The notes under the pieces: generated by a model
The model's input: only the letters and a program-made list of their open reading frames with translations
Databases searched by the model: none
Told to the model about the DNA's origin: nothing
Program-made: the position numbers and the translations under genes
Assembly (NCBI GenBank): GCA_963818985.1
Contig: CAWFUJ010000012.1
Location: 1 to 64,000 of the forward strand
Origin: JAFEDN01 sp963818985
GTDB taxonomy: Bacteria; Pseudomonadota; Gammaproteobacteria; Coxiellales; Coxiellaceae
Length of the DNA: 64,000 bases
Direction: 5' to 3'
Shown: positions 1 to 11,200 of the stretch, piece by piece
How the letters are laid out: each line of letters starts with the position of its first letter
How positions within the stretch are numbered: the stretch's first letter is position 1

Positions 1-2
1 AC

Positions 3-455
3 ACCGCTCGATTCAAGAGAATCCGCTTATCGATCCGATATGGAAAACAAGTTCCTAATATTGTCCTGGGTGATCTCTATCGAATAAAGCAAGTTTTGAT
101 CAATTTAATCAGCAATGCCATTAAATTCACTCCTCAAGGTTATGTCCAAGTGTGGGTTCAGGCTGAAAAGTCGAAGATCAATCGACAAGAAGCCGTCATT
201 TGGATTTCCATCAAAGACAGTGGTATAGGCATTCCAGCTGAAAAAATCGAGTTGATTTACGAAAAATTTTCAAAAATCACCCCGAGCAATAAAGGATTAT
301 ATAAAGGCAGCGGATTAGGATTACGAATTGTCAAACAATTTATTGAAGAAATGAATGGCGATATTGCGGTGCACAGTGAATTGAATCAAGGAACGGTCTT
401 TCAAGTTTTTTTACCGGTGAAGATCCCTTTATCCGATCAGATTTTTCGAGGATGA
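3..455 (+). CDS. Sensor histidine kinase, C-terminal ATPase domain (5' partial)
   Basis: The frame is open from the window edge (base 3), so only the last ~150 residues of a membrane or hybrid sensor kinase are seen; the first in-frame TTG at 96 is internal, not a start. The visible part is a HATPase_c domain that binds ATP and phosphorylates the kinase's own histidine. It has an N box (NLISNAIKFT), a G1 box (DSGIGIP), an F box (EKFSK) and a G2 box (GSGLGLRIVKQF). The preceding GDLYRIKQVL segment is also typical of the ATPase entry. The dimerisation/phospho-histidine region and the input domain lie upstream of the window. A response regulator starts 4 bases after the stop, so the two form a two-component operon. 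The stimulus cannot be inferred. Confidence 0.93.
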   Translation, partial: TARFKRIRLSIRYGKQVPNIVLGDLYRIKQVLINLISNAIKFTPQGYVQVWVQAEKSKINRQEAVIWISIKDSGIGIPAEKIELIYEKFSKITPSNKGLYKGSGLGLRIVKQFIEEMNGDIAVHSELNQGTVFQVFLPVKIPLSDQIFRG

Positions 456-459
456 AATT

Positions 460-825
460 ATGCATAGAAAAAAGATATTATTAGTTGAAGATTCTCCTTT
501 ACCGCAAAAAATTGCAGAGGCGATATTAAAGCGACTCCATTGTCGCGTAGAGATTGTTTCAACTGGCGAAGAAGCGGTGAAATTGTGCGTAAACAATCAC
601 TATGATTTAATTTTTATGGATATTGGCCTGCCTGGAATTGATGGTATAAAGGCGGCTCAATTGATTCGGGAACAAGAAAATGGAAAACCACCTGTTCCTA
701 TGATTGCACTAACGGCCCATGATGATTCCGACTTAAAAACCAAGGCATTGGCAGAGGGTATGAATGATTATCTGATCAAACCATTGACCTCTTCATTGGT
801 AAAAAAAGTAATCGCCTCCCTCTAG
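460..825 (+). CDS. Single-domain response regulator (REC)
   Basis: A 121-residue stand-alone receiver domain of CheY/Spo0F type with no output domain. The acidic pocket E10-D11, phospho-acceptor D54 (FMDIGLPGIDG), switch T85 (IALTAH) and K107 (YLIKP) are all present, so it should accept phosphate. It starts 4 bases after the upstream kinase stop, implying co-transcription and coupled translation, and it is probably the partner or terminal receiver of that kinase. The wording of the motif resembles receivers at the end of hybrid ArcB/BarA-like kinases, so it may pass phosphate to an HPt protein encoded elsewhere. Family assignment is secure; the target is unknown. Confidence 0.95.
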   Translation: MHRKKILLVEDSPLPQKIAEAILKRLHCRVEIVSTGEEAVKLCVNNHYDLIFMDIGLPGIDGIKAAQLIREQENGKPPVPMIALTAHDDSDLKTKALAEGMNDYLIKPLTSSLVKKVIASL

Positions 826-1089
826 AGTACTTAATTTTTTCCAAGTAGGAGTACTGTAAGGTCTATAAAGCCCTGGAGGTTGATCTAATGTAGAACTAGA
901 TGCAGACGATGGATTAGTTTTAGACTTACTGCCACCAAATTATCTCATAAATATAACTTCAAAATAAGTTATAAATATTATAGAAAATAAAAACAGAACA
1001 CTTGTAATATACTTTTAAAAATCATTTAATGAGTATGTGAATTTTCACTCATGAGTTAATAGGTGCTCAGAAATATAGGGAATTGAGAA

Positions 1090-1896
1090 ATGATTAAGAG
1101 AGATGAATTTGACTGTCTTATGATGGTCAATGAATTAGATTTGAATAAACCAGCAAAATTTCAAAACGAAATTAAGTTGTCTTATCGACATCAAGATCAA
1201 ATAACATCACTTTGCCATGGTATCATCACGATATTTAAAGTGCCAAAGCTAGGATATTTTGTTTTAGGGATACCGCAAATTAATACTGATCAAAGTACTC
1301 ATAATCAACAAGAATTGCAATGTTGTGTGGGGGATCAGTTAGCACTTGAACGAGAAGAATGTACTCTTACTGAGAGTTTGCGAAAATTAATAGAAAAAGA
1401 AACTTACAGTATATTTTCACTAGGTGAATTCACGATATCTTCATTCTACGCTATCCACAGAGTAGCCGAATGGAATTTATGTTATCTTAAAATAATTTCT
1501 ATTTTTAATCGACCTATCAGTTTATATGAACTGAAAACCAAGGTTGCTCTCATTAATCAAGCAAGATGCAGCCACAATGCTTCTTATTTTGGCATTTATA
1601 ACTTGGAACAAGTCATACCAATAGCTATTAAAACTGAAAACCTGCATGAAGGGTCTAAACCTAAAACCAATATACTTAATTATAGTAATAATAAATATGA
1701 ATCGTTTGTGATTTTGGATGATAGAGTAATTGCTATGGTGTTTAGTCAATTTAGTGTTTTTAACCTTTACCAATTATTCCCAACACTTAAAAATACCAGA
1801 TTGTCCTGTGCATCAGACACGCTATTAGCAAATCATTTAATTTCAAAACACTGTGATTCAGATCTTAATTATGGTTTTAAAATAAGTAAATTATAA
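1090..1896 (+). CDS. Hypothetical protein, 268 aa
   Basis: Not recognised. It is a soluble-looking protein without a signal peptide or clear membrane segment. It has scattered cysteines and a hydrophobic middle (residues ~115-145) and no known motif that I can see. A weak AGGGA lies about 8 bases before the ATG. Its stop codon overlaps the stop of the convergent deaminase-like gene (1894-1896 against 1891-1893), so the two terminate through each other. An overlapping reverse-frame ORF at 1522-1773 is a shadow. The length and the absence of stops over 800 AT-rich bases support a real gene. Confidence 0.6.
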   Translation: MIKRDEFDCLMMVNELDLNKPAKFQNEIKLSYRHQDQITSLCHGIITIFKVPKLGYFVLGIPQINTDQSTHNQQELQCCVGDQLALEREECTLTESLRKLIEKETYSIFSLGEFTISSFYAIHRVAEWNLCYLKIISIFNRPISLYELKTKVALINQARCSHNASYFGIYNLEQVIPIAIKTENLHEGSKPKTNILNYSNNKYESFVILDDRVIAMVFSQFSVFNLYQLFPTLKNTRLSCASDTLLANHLISKHCDSDLNYGFKISKL

Positions 1897-4800
1897 ATGA
1901 GATAAAATTGGTTGAGATTGCCCGGTTGCAATTTTTGATATCACTTTTCTCGAATCAGCAATAAAATTAACGAAATTTCTATGACCTTTAATATCTAATT
2001 TTTTATCTTCAATGACTCGAACACATTTTTTCAAATTTAAAAATGCCGCTTTATTATTTTGAAATTTAGAATTCACCAACATCAGACCATAATAAGCTTC
2101 AGCAACATTAATGGGGAAAATAGAAGAATTATCCGGGTTACTTTCATAGTCTTTTCGAGCATGATTAAAATATTCACCAGATTTTGGGCCGTTGTTGGCC
2201 TTCAAATAACTAAATCCTAACGTATTAAAAAAGCAATATTTTTGTGGGTGATTGTGATAACTATATACTCTTTCGGCCTGTTTAGCATGATGCTCTACTT
2301 TAGTAAAGTTCTTTTGTTCAAAATAGATTTCTGCCAAATTAGCATTGTATCCAGCTTCTTGCCAATCGTTCTTTATCAGTTCCAAATTTTCCAATAATGT
2401 ATGAAAAATTTCAATTGCTTTTTTAGGATTCCCAAATTTATTGTGACCTACGGCAATTGCGCCAAATGCTCTCAAAGTTTTTTCAGCATTAACACCATAA
2501 ATTGCTTTCATGATTAAATGTGCTTTGGCCAGATAGGAAACACATTTTTGATAGGTATTTGATTGCCAAGTAAACAATCTGCCGTATGCCATGTAGATAT
2601 CTGCAATCAATCCTAAAACCAGTTGACTTTCTTTAAGATTATGACAAATTTCTTCGGCATTAAGGAGAATTTTATGGGCTTCATCATAATGGCCTTTTTT
2701 GTAATGCCATTCGGCAGAATTATGTAAAAGTTGAGCACACAAAATTCTAATTTCCTCAGACTGACCACTGATATGAGGAAATCCCATCTCTTGTAGTGTA
2801 TGTTTTCCAGGTTCAATGGCTAAATCAGCCAACTTCCATAATTCTTGCCGAGCTCGCCACTCTTTCAAGGTTCGATAATCTTGATCTCCGTATTCAATTA
2901 AAGTTTTGGCAATTAAAGTATTACAAAAGATAGGAGTCAGCGGTAAAAAGGTTAATTGCTTTGATTCTCTTATTAATTCTGAATAGTCTTTACTAATAAC
3001 TGTTAGCATTTGATCGACAGTGATATTGTGGGAATATGCCGCCTGTTTATAAGCATCTATAATAGTTCCGTCCGAAAACAAATAAAACAGAGTTTCTGAA
3101 TTTAGTGCCTGCAAAATAATATCATTGGTGACTGCATCTCCACTGAAAACAAACATACAGCCATTATTTTTTTGTAAATATTGAATGATTTTTTTAGGAA
3201 AATCAGTTAGTGAGTCGCTGATACTAATTTTAGTAAACGGATTGAAAGATTTTTGTTCTCGAGTAATTGCGCAAATGATATCATGATGCTGACCTTTATT
3301 TTCCGAATTATACATATTGACGATAAATTTCAAGATAGTAGTCAACTCGGTTTTGGCTGAATTAACAAGAAAAAAAGCTTTACTAGGATCAATGGATATT
3401 ACTAAATTAGTTATTGCTTGAATTAGTTTCATTAAATAAAACCTGGTAAGATTAGCAGAGGAAATGCGAACATTACTAACCAGATAAATAGGCTTTCTAG
3501 TTGCTATGTCAGTTAAGCTTATCAAACTGATTTTTTCGGCTGATTTTTTATCTAAATTCTCCCACAAGTGTATCTGCTTAAAGGGAAACAATTTAAATAA
3601 TTTTTTTCTTATGATCATTTGTTGGGATTTTATTCGATATTGTTTTTTTTGAAATTGAATATAAATCCGCTCAGTAGTGTTAACTAATTCTAATGTCTCT
3701 TCAGTAGCTCCGCCTTGAAAAGCGCTGATCACAGTTTGTTTGCTATTGGTTCTATAAAATCCAGATCCATCAGTACCAAATACAACAGGAATTTGATACT
3801 GAGTTAACTGCTTGATAGGAAGTTGATTAAAATTTTGAATATTATTTAGAGCCAGATTAGAATCTGGATTAAGTTCAATAATGACACGATTTTTTAATTT
3901 GTTAAAAAGAGAAAAATTGAATGAGTTCCATCCATAAATCCCATGACCGATTCTCATGAAAACAGGATATTTTTGCGCTATCTCTAAAATAGTGGAAATA
4001 TTTTCTAAATGTAAGCTATTTTCTCCGGCGTGCACTCTCATAACGAAAGTTGGATTATACTTACTAATCCACTCGGCGATGTATTCCATATAACGAATAA
4101 TATTTCGTTCATAAAAATTATATTGTTCATGTCCAGAAAAATCTAAACCAACGATATAAGGTGAAAAAGATTTTTCCTGAATTCGTTTAAGGTCGTCACA
4201 GATTTGTGGATCGGTATTGTAATTATAAATAGCTGCTAAAAAACGAATGGTAACTTGATATTTTTTTTGAATTTCTTCTACAGTTTGACTAGCTATTGCT
4301 AGCCAATCATCTTTTAGAATATTATTCATTGACAGTTCGATGTATTGAATGCCTTGCTCACGACAGCTTCTACCGATTTTCTTTAATATTTCTGCAAATA
4401 AGATTATGTGATCTGTAATCAAATCTCTACAAGCATAAATTTCTTCTAATTCGCCAAAAGGGATAATCCTACCCGAAGAAATTGATAGTTTATCTGCTAT
4501 AAACCGGTAAGCATTGGGATAAATATCTTTAAACTGTGATAATTCGATAGTTGTTTCCTTGAAATCAGCACTGATACCTTTGTCGGCAAGGACTGTTTTG
4601 AGAGCATCAGTATCAATGACTAAATTTTTTTTTAAGGCGATGTTTAACAGTTCATATGGTAGCAATACAGCGTCAAAATGCGTGTGTAAATCAGTTAGCA
4701 GAGTGTATTGTTTATTTCTTGTAAACGGAATAATGGGATTCCCATGAAAATAATCCATAGCGATTAAGCGAGTTTCTGATATAGAAAATGGCAATGATAT

Positions 4801-5103
4801 TTGATCGTTAAAATCTGAATTACTTTTGATTACTCGATAGAAAACTAATTGCTCGGCGATATAAATTTTGATATGGTACGGTGATTCTAAAAGAATTGTT
4901 GGTTTGACCTGATATAAATTTTTACTGTCAAACTCAAATTGATTATTGTTAACATGGATATCTGTTGATTGAATAATTTTTTTACAAAATTCGGGATTGG
5001 CGCTATTTTTATAAGTAAAATTGAATTCTAATTGATTTTGTAGAGAATAATTAATATGTAATAAATAATCACCGTTATGGTCCAATTTAAATATTGTTTT
5101 CAT
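1891..5103 (-). CDS. Adenosine-deaminase-like metal hydrolase with C-terminal TPR repeats
   Basis: About 1,070 residues. I chose the ATG at 5103 because AGGGA sits 5 bases upstream; a TTG at 5124 would add seven residues and has no ribosome site. After ~130 residues of unknown beta-rich sequence comes an adenosine/AMP-deaminase-type barrel. It has metal ligands HxH in TDLHTHFD (~145), HAGE (~365), RIGHG (~391) and GTDGSGF (~450). The usual second Asp of the terminal metal-site motif is Gly here, so activity or substrate may differ. A middle region (~500-780) is unassigned, and residues ~810-1025 look like TPR helices (for example TLGFSYLKANNGPKSGEYF). Fusion of a purine deaminase with protein-binding repeats suggests a host- or phage-directed protein rather than nucleotide salvage. 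It lies 125 bp downstream of the SecA-like giant on the same strand. Confidence 0.8.
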   Translation of the reverse strand: MKTIFKLDHNGDYLLHINYSLQNQLEFNFTYKNSANPEFCKKIIQSTDIHVNNNQFEFDSKNLYQVKPTILLESPYHIKIYIAEQLVFYRVIKSNSDFNDQISLPFSISETRLIAMDYFHGNPIIPFTRNKQYTLLTDLHTHFDAVLLPYELLNIALKKNLVIDTDALKTVLADKGISADFKETTIELSQFKDIYPNAYRFIADKLSISSGRIIPFGELEEIYACRDLITDHIILFAEILKKIGRSCREQGIQYIELSMNNILKDDWLAIASQTVEEIQKKYQVTIRFLAAIYNYNTDPQICDDLKRIQEKSFSPYIVGLDFSGHEQYNFYERNIIRYMEYIAEWISKYNPTFVMRVHAGENSLHLENISTILEIAQKYPVFMRIGHGIYGWNSFNFSLFNKLKNRVIIELNPDSNLALNNIQNFNQLPIKQLTQYQIPVVFGTDGSGFYRTNSKQTVISAFQGGATEETLELVNTTERIYIQFQKKQYRIKSQQMIIRKKLFKLFPFKQIHLWENLDKKSAEKISLISLTDIATRKPIYLVSNVRISSANLTRFYLMKLIQAITNLVISIDPSKAFFLVNSAKTELTTILKFIVNMYNSENKGQHHDIICAITREQKSFNPFTKISISDSLTDFPKKIIQYLQKNNGCMFVFSGDAVTNDIILQALNSETLFYLFSDGTIIDAYKQAAYSHNITVDQMLTVISKDYSELIRESKQLTFLPLTPIFCNTLIAKTLIEYGDQDYRTLKEWRARQELWKLADLAIEPGKHTLQEMGFPHISGQSEEIRILCAQLLHNSAEWHYKKGHYDEAHKILLNAEEICHNLKESQLVLGLIADIYMAYGRLFTWQSNTYQKCVSYLAKAHLIMKAIYGVNAEKTLRAFGAIAVGHNKFGNPKKAIEIFHTLLENLELIKNDWQEAGYNANLAEIYFEQKNFTKVEHHAKQAERVYSYHNHPQKYCFFNTLGFSYLKANNGPKSGEYFNHARKDYESNPDNSSIFPINVAEAYYGLMLVNSKFQNNKAAFLNLKKCVRVIEDKKLDIKGHRNFVNFIADSRKVISKIATGQSQPILSHL

Positions 5104-5228
5104 AGAATTCCCTGAAATCAACAAGTTAAATTAGCAAATTATAGCCTCTTTACCATCATTGTTTCAACTGCGCCCATGCGTTGCCAGGTTTTGACAAAGG
5201 CAAGTGACCAGCATAGGCGCAATCAGGG

Positions 5229-8200
5229 TTACATCATGAGGCAAGCAGCCAGGTCTAATTTTTTACTATCAGTTGGCAGAGCATCACTTGACCGGTGGTA
5301 AAAGAACGAATCTGGAGGGATAGCTTGTGGTCTTGGTTTTACCAATAGCCCCACTTCTTGCAGTAATCTAGCAATTTGATCGATTACAGCAGAAGACTCT
5401 GATCCCAGCGTTAATCTTAGTTCGATCATATTAGCTTTGGCTTGATAGTTTTCCACTTTTAACTCTTCAAGACAATCTTGAAGAAGATTATTTAAGCTAC
5501 CTAAATCCTTCTTCACAGTATCTCTATCCCTAGTAACTTCTTTTTCGAAATCACCAGCAAATTCAATAATAATTTGTTTATCCTTGGGAAGGCAGCTAAC
5601 ATTAAATTTGTAGCTGTATCTGTTGTATACTTTGGATATCATTTCACCTAACTGTGTTTTCAATTTCTGCGCAGCTTTTGATTCTTTAACTTCAACCAAT
5701 TCCGGGGCTGGATTATTTACTGATTTATCATCTTTGTGTTCATCCGATGCAGCTGAACTAATATCTGAAGATTTATCTTCCAAATAAGTAATTTTTGGGG
5801 TTAAGTCTTTAGAATCAGTGCTTTCATTCTTAATCGTGGCAGAAGAAGACTTGGAATCATTAAGTTCCAAAAGTGATTTACCTATTGCTCCTGCTTCGCT
5901 AATGCGAGCTGATAGAATTTCGCTTTTTTGTACATCTTGAGCGCCAAGCGCTACTAAAGTCTCACAAATCACTTTAGTACTGTTATACATTTGCCTACTA
6001 CATTCTACCAGCACTTGAGGATCAATTGCGCATGATTTTGCTATTTCTTTTAGATCTGAAAAAGACTGTTGTGCTCCTTGACGATAGTTTTCGGCAAATT
6101 TCATTGCTAATAGTTTTTCTTCTCTATCTGGAGTTTTTCTAGCATCGTTATATAACTCTATAGCTTTTTCGTTTTGCTTTTCAAGATATTTCATAGCCTT
6201 ATACATCATCTGCTTACGTTCGTCTGCAATTTTACCGTACTTATCAAATAGTTGCTTTTGTTCACTTAAAGACTTTTCGGCAAACTTAACTAATGCTGCT
6301 TTTATAGCATGATCAGCGCGAATTGAAAGTTGATGAGTTTTGATAAGATTATCAATTATTGAACCAGTTTTTTCAATAACTGAACCGAGAATAAATCCTT
6401 GTTCTCCAAGTTTTCCATGTCTCAAAAGATTACCGCATTCACTATATTGTCCTACAGAAATCCTTTCTGTCAAAAGATCACCAAATTTATCGAAATTAAC
6501 TTTATCTGCTAAAGTAGCAAGTGTAGAATCAAATTTTTGTTGTAACATAGATCTGTCCTTATTGAGTTGAAAATACTCGCTTATTAGTTTTTTTAATAAG
6601 CGTCCATTATCGTTGGTATCTAAATCGATACCTGCGTATTGTTTAATTATGCTATTGACATCTATAGTTGAAGATTCGAGTATCAAATCGAGAATTTTCT
6701 CGGAAGTGACATCGATTCTTTCAATAGCACGCCTGGTTTCATCTTTCTGAACAATAGTACCCTTTGTTAGTGATTCTCTTAGTGAGCATTCAAAATGCAA
6801 GCAATGCTTCTCAGAAAGTATTAATGCGATTAAAAATCGGATTATTTTTTTCTTATCAATTAAAATACTGGATAACATCGACCAATTTTTAGTTAAGATT
6901 TCTTCGATAGTTTTTCCCATGATTAAACCCATTTCGCGTAATGATCTTTCTAATTTGATCTTATAGTATTCCGTACAGCTTTTGCTGATGATGTAAACTG
7001 AAGTCGTCAGTAAATTAAAATCAGGACTGCTCATAGTAAAATTAAAAGGCTTGATTTCTTTGCTATCAAAATTCTCGCGCGATAAACTTGGTTTATTAGA
7101 GGTAGATGTATTGTTTTCTTTTTTAAGCCATTTTCTACGCATATTTACGGCTTGGTTATGTTTATTAACTTTTCGAGCAGCTAGATGTTGATAAGTATGA
7201 TATTTTGATTTACTAGCTTCAGAAAGCTCAGTGATTTGATCAGATTTTTTCACAGCCCGTATTCTATGATCATGTCTGCGTATCTTTCTTCGAGTTCCAG
7301 CACGATGCCATTTTCCTGATGCTGGCCTATCACCAGCTAATCGCATATTTGAATTCCGAGTGCATTTCGAATCTGGGCTATTTTTTCTAAGGTCAGAAGT
7401 AGATGCAGAAGTAGTTTTCTGTTCTGCCATTTCTTGAGATAAAGTCTGTTCAGAAATTTGCGAGTTAGTAATTAGTTGATTTTCGATCTCACGGGTGCCA
7501 GCACTGATACCGAAATTGACCATTCCCGCGACTGCAGATCCCAATATATTGGCAACGGTGCTGACTGAACTTTGAAAACGACTCGCTAAAAGTTCAGCAA
7601 TTTCTTTAGAAAAATGATTTAATTGCGACGAGTGATCCTCATTAATAATATAATGACAGTTTAGACAGGCAGTTAATATTTTAATTTTATATTGATTATA
7701 CTGACCTAGATCTAAATCATCAAAATTATAATGATCGATATCATAGTCAATGATATAAGTTTTCATGTCTTGATCTTTAATACGTAGATACTTTTTCAAT
7801 GATTGCATTTTAATTCTGCAGTTTTCTGACAATATCGCCTTCTTTTTTAGTAATAGACATATTTCATTGACTTGATCTAGTTTTAGATCAATTTGATTAG
7901 ATTTAAAATGCTTAAAAAGCATGACATTAAATTCATCCAACTCACGTTCGATTTCTACTAGTTTTTCCCTTACAATTTGATAAATTTTATCAAAGCCATT
8001 CAAGTCAAATAATTCAATGCCGGGTATAGCCAATGATATGGAGTTAATGGCCTGTTGTGCTGCGAGTTTGACACAATTGGCGTAATGAGAATATTGATTA
8101 CCAGATATAAAATAGTCCATAGCAAATATTTTATACATGACATTTTTAGAATGCCCCGAAAAAATTTCTTTTTCAAACATTTGCTGTGTGTATTTAATGA

Positions 8201-11200
8201 TATCTGGTCTTAGAGAATCGGCAGCTTTAGTACTGATATGGGAGCAAACCACACGAGCACTCTCAGCAGCAATACTTTCACCAATTTGAACAGCAACATG
8301 TTTACTAGCAGTAATTGCCTGATTTACAGTTCCGCGAAGCGCCCGGGCTGCAAGTAAAGCTTCGTCAGTCAAACTAGCTGCTTCCTGACCTGCCATAGTC
8401 AAGGATGAAGAGTAACTTGCTATGCCTGCAGTCACTAGAGAAATCGTCATACTAATTGATTTTTGAGTCAAATAGTCAGTCATATTTAACTTTCTAGTAT
8501 GACCAGCTGCCGCCACCCGTAATAGATCAGATACGCCTTCAGTAATTAAACCCAATCCAATAGTAGAACCAATTCCCCCAGTAAACGTCATTAATGCAAT
8601 CCCAGCTCCAATCTGAAGCACTCCTAGGGTAGAAACCAAGCACATTGCTCGCCATGGTAATGGACTTTTTTCAGCAACATCGAATAAAAAATCATAGCCA
8701 TTATCTTTATACTGCAGCAGTAATGACAAGGAAGGATTTATTTTCAAGAACTCTATTTCAATAGATTTAGAATTGAGAATCAATCCTGGATCTGGCCTGT
8801 CTGCAGATAGCATCAGGGATTCTGCTTCTTTGTGAGTTAATCCGGTGAATTCAAAAATAGCATTGTCATATTGGTTGTCAGCTAATTTTACCACGGGTTT
8901 GGCATCTTCTTTTTCTAAATCTTTGAAAATTAATCGAGCAGCGCTCCCTGAATGATCGAGCAAACAATTGGCTTGTTGCTGAGGAATTTTATCAAAAACT
9001 AAATAAAAATTAGTCAGTAATAATTGTGGATTATCTTGTTCTTTGGAGTTTTCCTCAAGATAATTTAAAAATTCTAGTAAATCCTGCTTTTTATTACTAG
9101 ATAATACCAGATCACAGACTTCAGGCTGGCAGTCAACTTCTTTAAGATCACGCATTATTGAGGCAGTATGTAAATCATTGCTCGAATCTTTTGTAGTCAT
9201 AACAACCTGTATATTCTGTTTCAATTCATTATCATTTTTTAACAATTTAAAAATCTTTGAATTGGGCTGGCGAATAATAAGACTAAAATTTTCTAATGAT
9301 AAGTCTACTCTAGGTTCACTAGTATCAAATTTTATTTCAGATTCAATAATTGATTTTATCTTGGGAAAAACTAACTGTTGTAATTCCAAAGTAACTAATA
9401 GTTTTTTAGCACGTGGAAAGTCATACCAACGATCGCTAACTTGGTCGACAATTGGTTTAGAAACATAACTAACTGCATTTGAAACTGCATGAGTGGCTTT
9501 ACTAATTCCGGAAACAATTTTTTTTCCAGCATAGAGAAAATGTTCTCGACTACCAATCAAGCGCTCTTGCTTAGCTTCTTCAGATTTTTTTTCTTCCGGG
9601 TTACTTGATTTGTTATCATCAATCTTATGATTAATGGGTAATAATTTTTTTAGAGTAGAACACACATTATCTTTTACTTCCAAATCTTTACTGTCAAAAA
9701 TAATATTGACTCGTGACTTAACTGGACAATTTTTTTCGAATTTCTCCATTGTTTTTAACAAAGGGTAATGAGTGACGCAATCGTTGTATTTTATTAGTCC
9801 ATGAAATGTAATGCTAATCTTAGCTTTTTCCTCTTTAGTTATCACTTGCAAACTGGCTGCTTTATCTAATTTACTAAATGTTTCGTTAGTATATTTGGTT
9901 TCTAAATTAATATCCACAAGTCGTTGCGATCTTTCAATGCGATCTATTGCTAAACAGACTGAATTTAGGAAAACATTTATTATCTGCGTATTTTCTACGA
10001 TTTGTTCCAACGCATCATTTCTAAAAGTTAATATTTTATCTTTATTCTTGTTGGCATATTCTGCAGTCAATTGCCTAATATTTTCAGATAAATTAGCAAT
10101 CACTTGATTTTTACAGAGTAATTTTTCTTTTATTATTTCGCAAGTTGTTTGCAGGCACTTTTTGGCTTTTTCTCTATAATCACCTTCAGCCAATGCGATT
10201 AATGCCGCTGCCTTATTATAATTAGCAATACATGCATAGTTTGGATCAATCGAAATTGCATAATCATAGATTTTAATTGCTGTTTGTAATAATTCTTTCT
10301 TTTTTAGAGGATATCTTGAAGAATTTGCTTTTTTCAAAAAATTATTAGCTATATTTAGCCAATGACTAGCATTATTAATAAATGACTTTTTCCCATAGTC
10401 TTGGAGAATAGTGTTTTTAAAAATTATAAAATCTTCTTTGACTTTGTCATAAAATTTAGATTCTTTATTTTCTTGATATTCTAAATCATGTTCTTTTAAC
10501 CATATACCCCAACGTTCCTCAATAGTAAATTTATTATATTTTATTAGCTCTGGTTTTAAATACGTATGAATCGATGACTCTAATTTCCATTCGCTACTAA
10601 TTGATTCATCAATTTTTTTGATACCACTAATTTCTTGTAGATTTTTGAATAATTGCATGTATTCGTTAAACAATTTATCCTTAAATCTGATTCTCGGTAG
10701 TTGATATTGTCGAATTTTATCTAATTCTAATTTTTCATTTTCATTACGAATAGATTTAAGTTGTTCAATACTTAATGGCCTCAAATCATTTATAATTAGT
10801 TGTCCACTTCCAGGTTCTCCATTACGTGAAGCTCTGCCGAATATTTGTGTTTCCACTCGTTCATTTTCTGGCATAAAAGTACAGCAAACATGTAGTCCGC
10901 CATAGTTAATAGCCTCATTACTTATCCTAATATCGGTGCCTCGCCCGGCAAGATTAGTTGCTACAATAATAGTGCCACTATTTACTAAATCCTTTAAGAA
11001 ATGTTCTTCTAATGTGCCGTTTTTAGAGTATTTATATAATTGTCCTGAATGTTTTTTTCTTAATTCTTCAAAAATTCGGTTAGTTTCTTCTATACTTTCA
11101 CACACAACTAATACAACTCGACCATTGGTGGCTTCACGAATACTGCTGCTGACGATTTTCGATTGCCAATCAAGAGAAGAAGCGATAACCTCACCTGATA

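Noticed and set aside
780..945. Minus-strand remnant reading GLYRPYSTPTWKKLS
   Set aside because: Only about 50 codons, overlapping the end of the response regulator; no start, no recognisable family.
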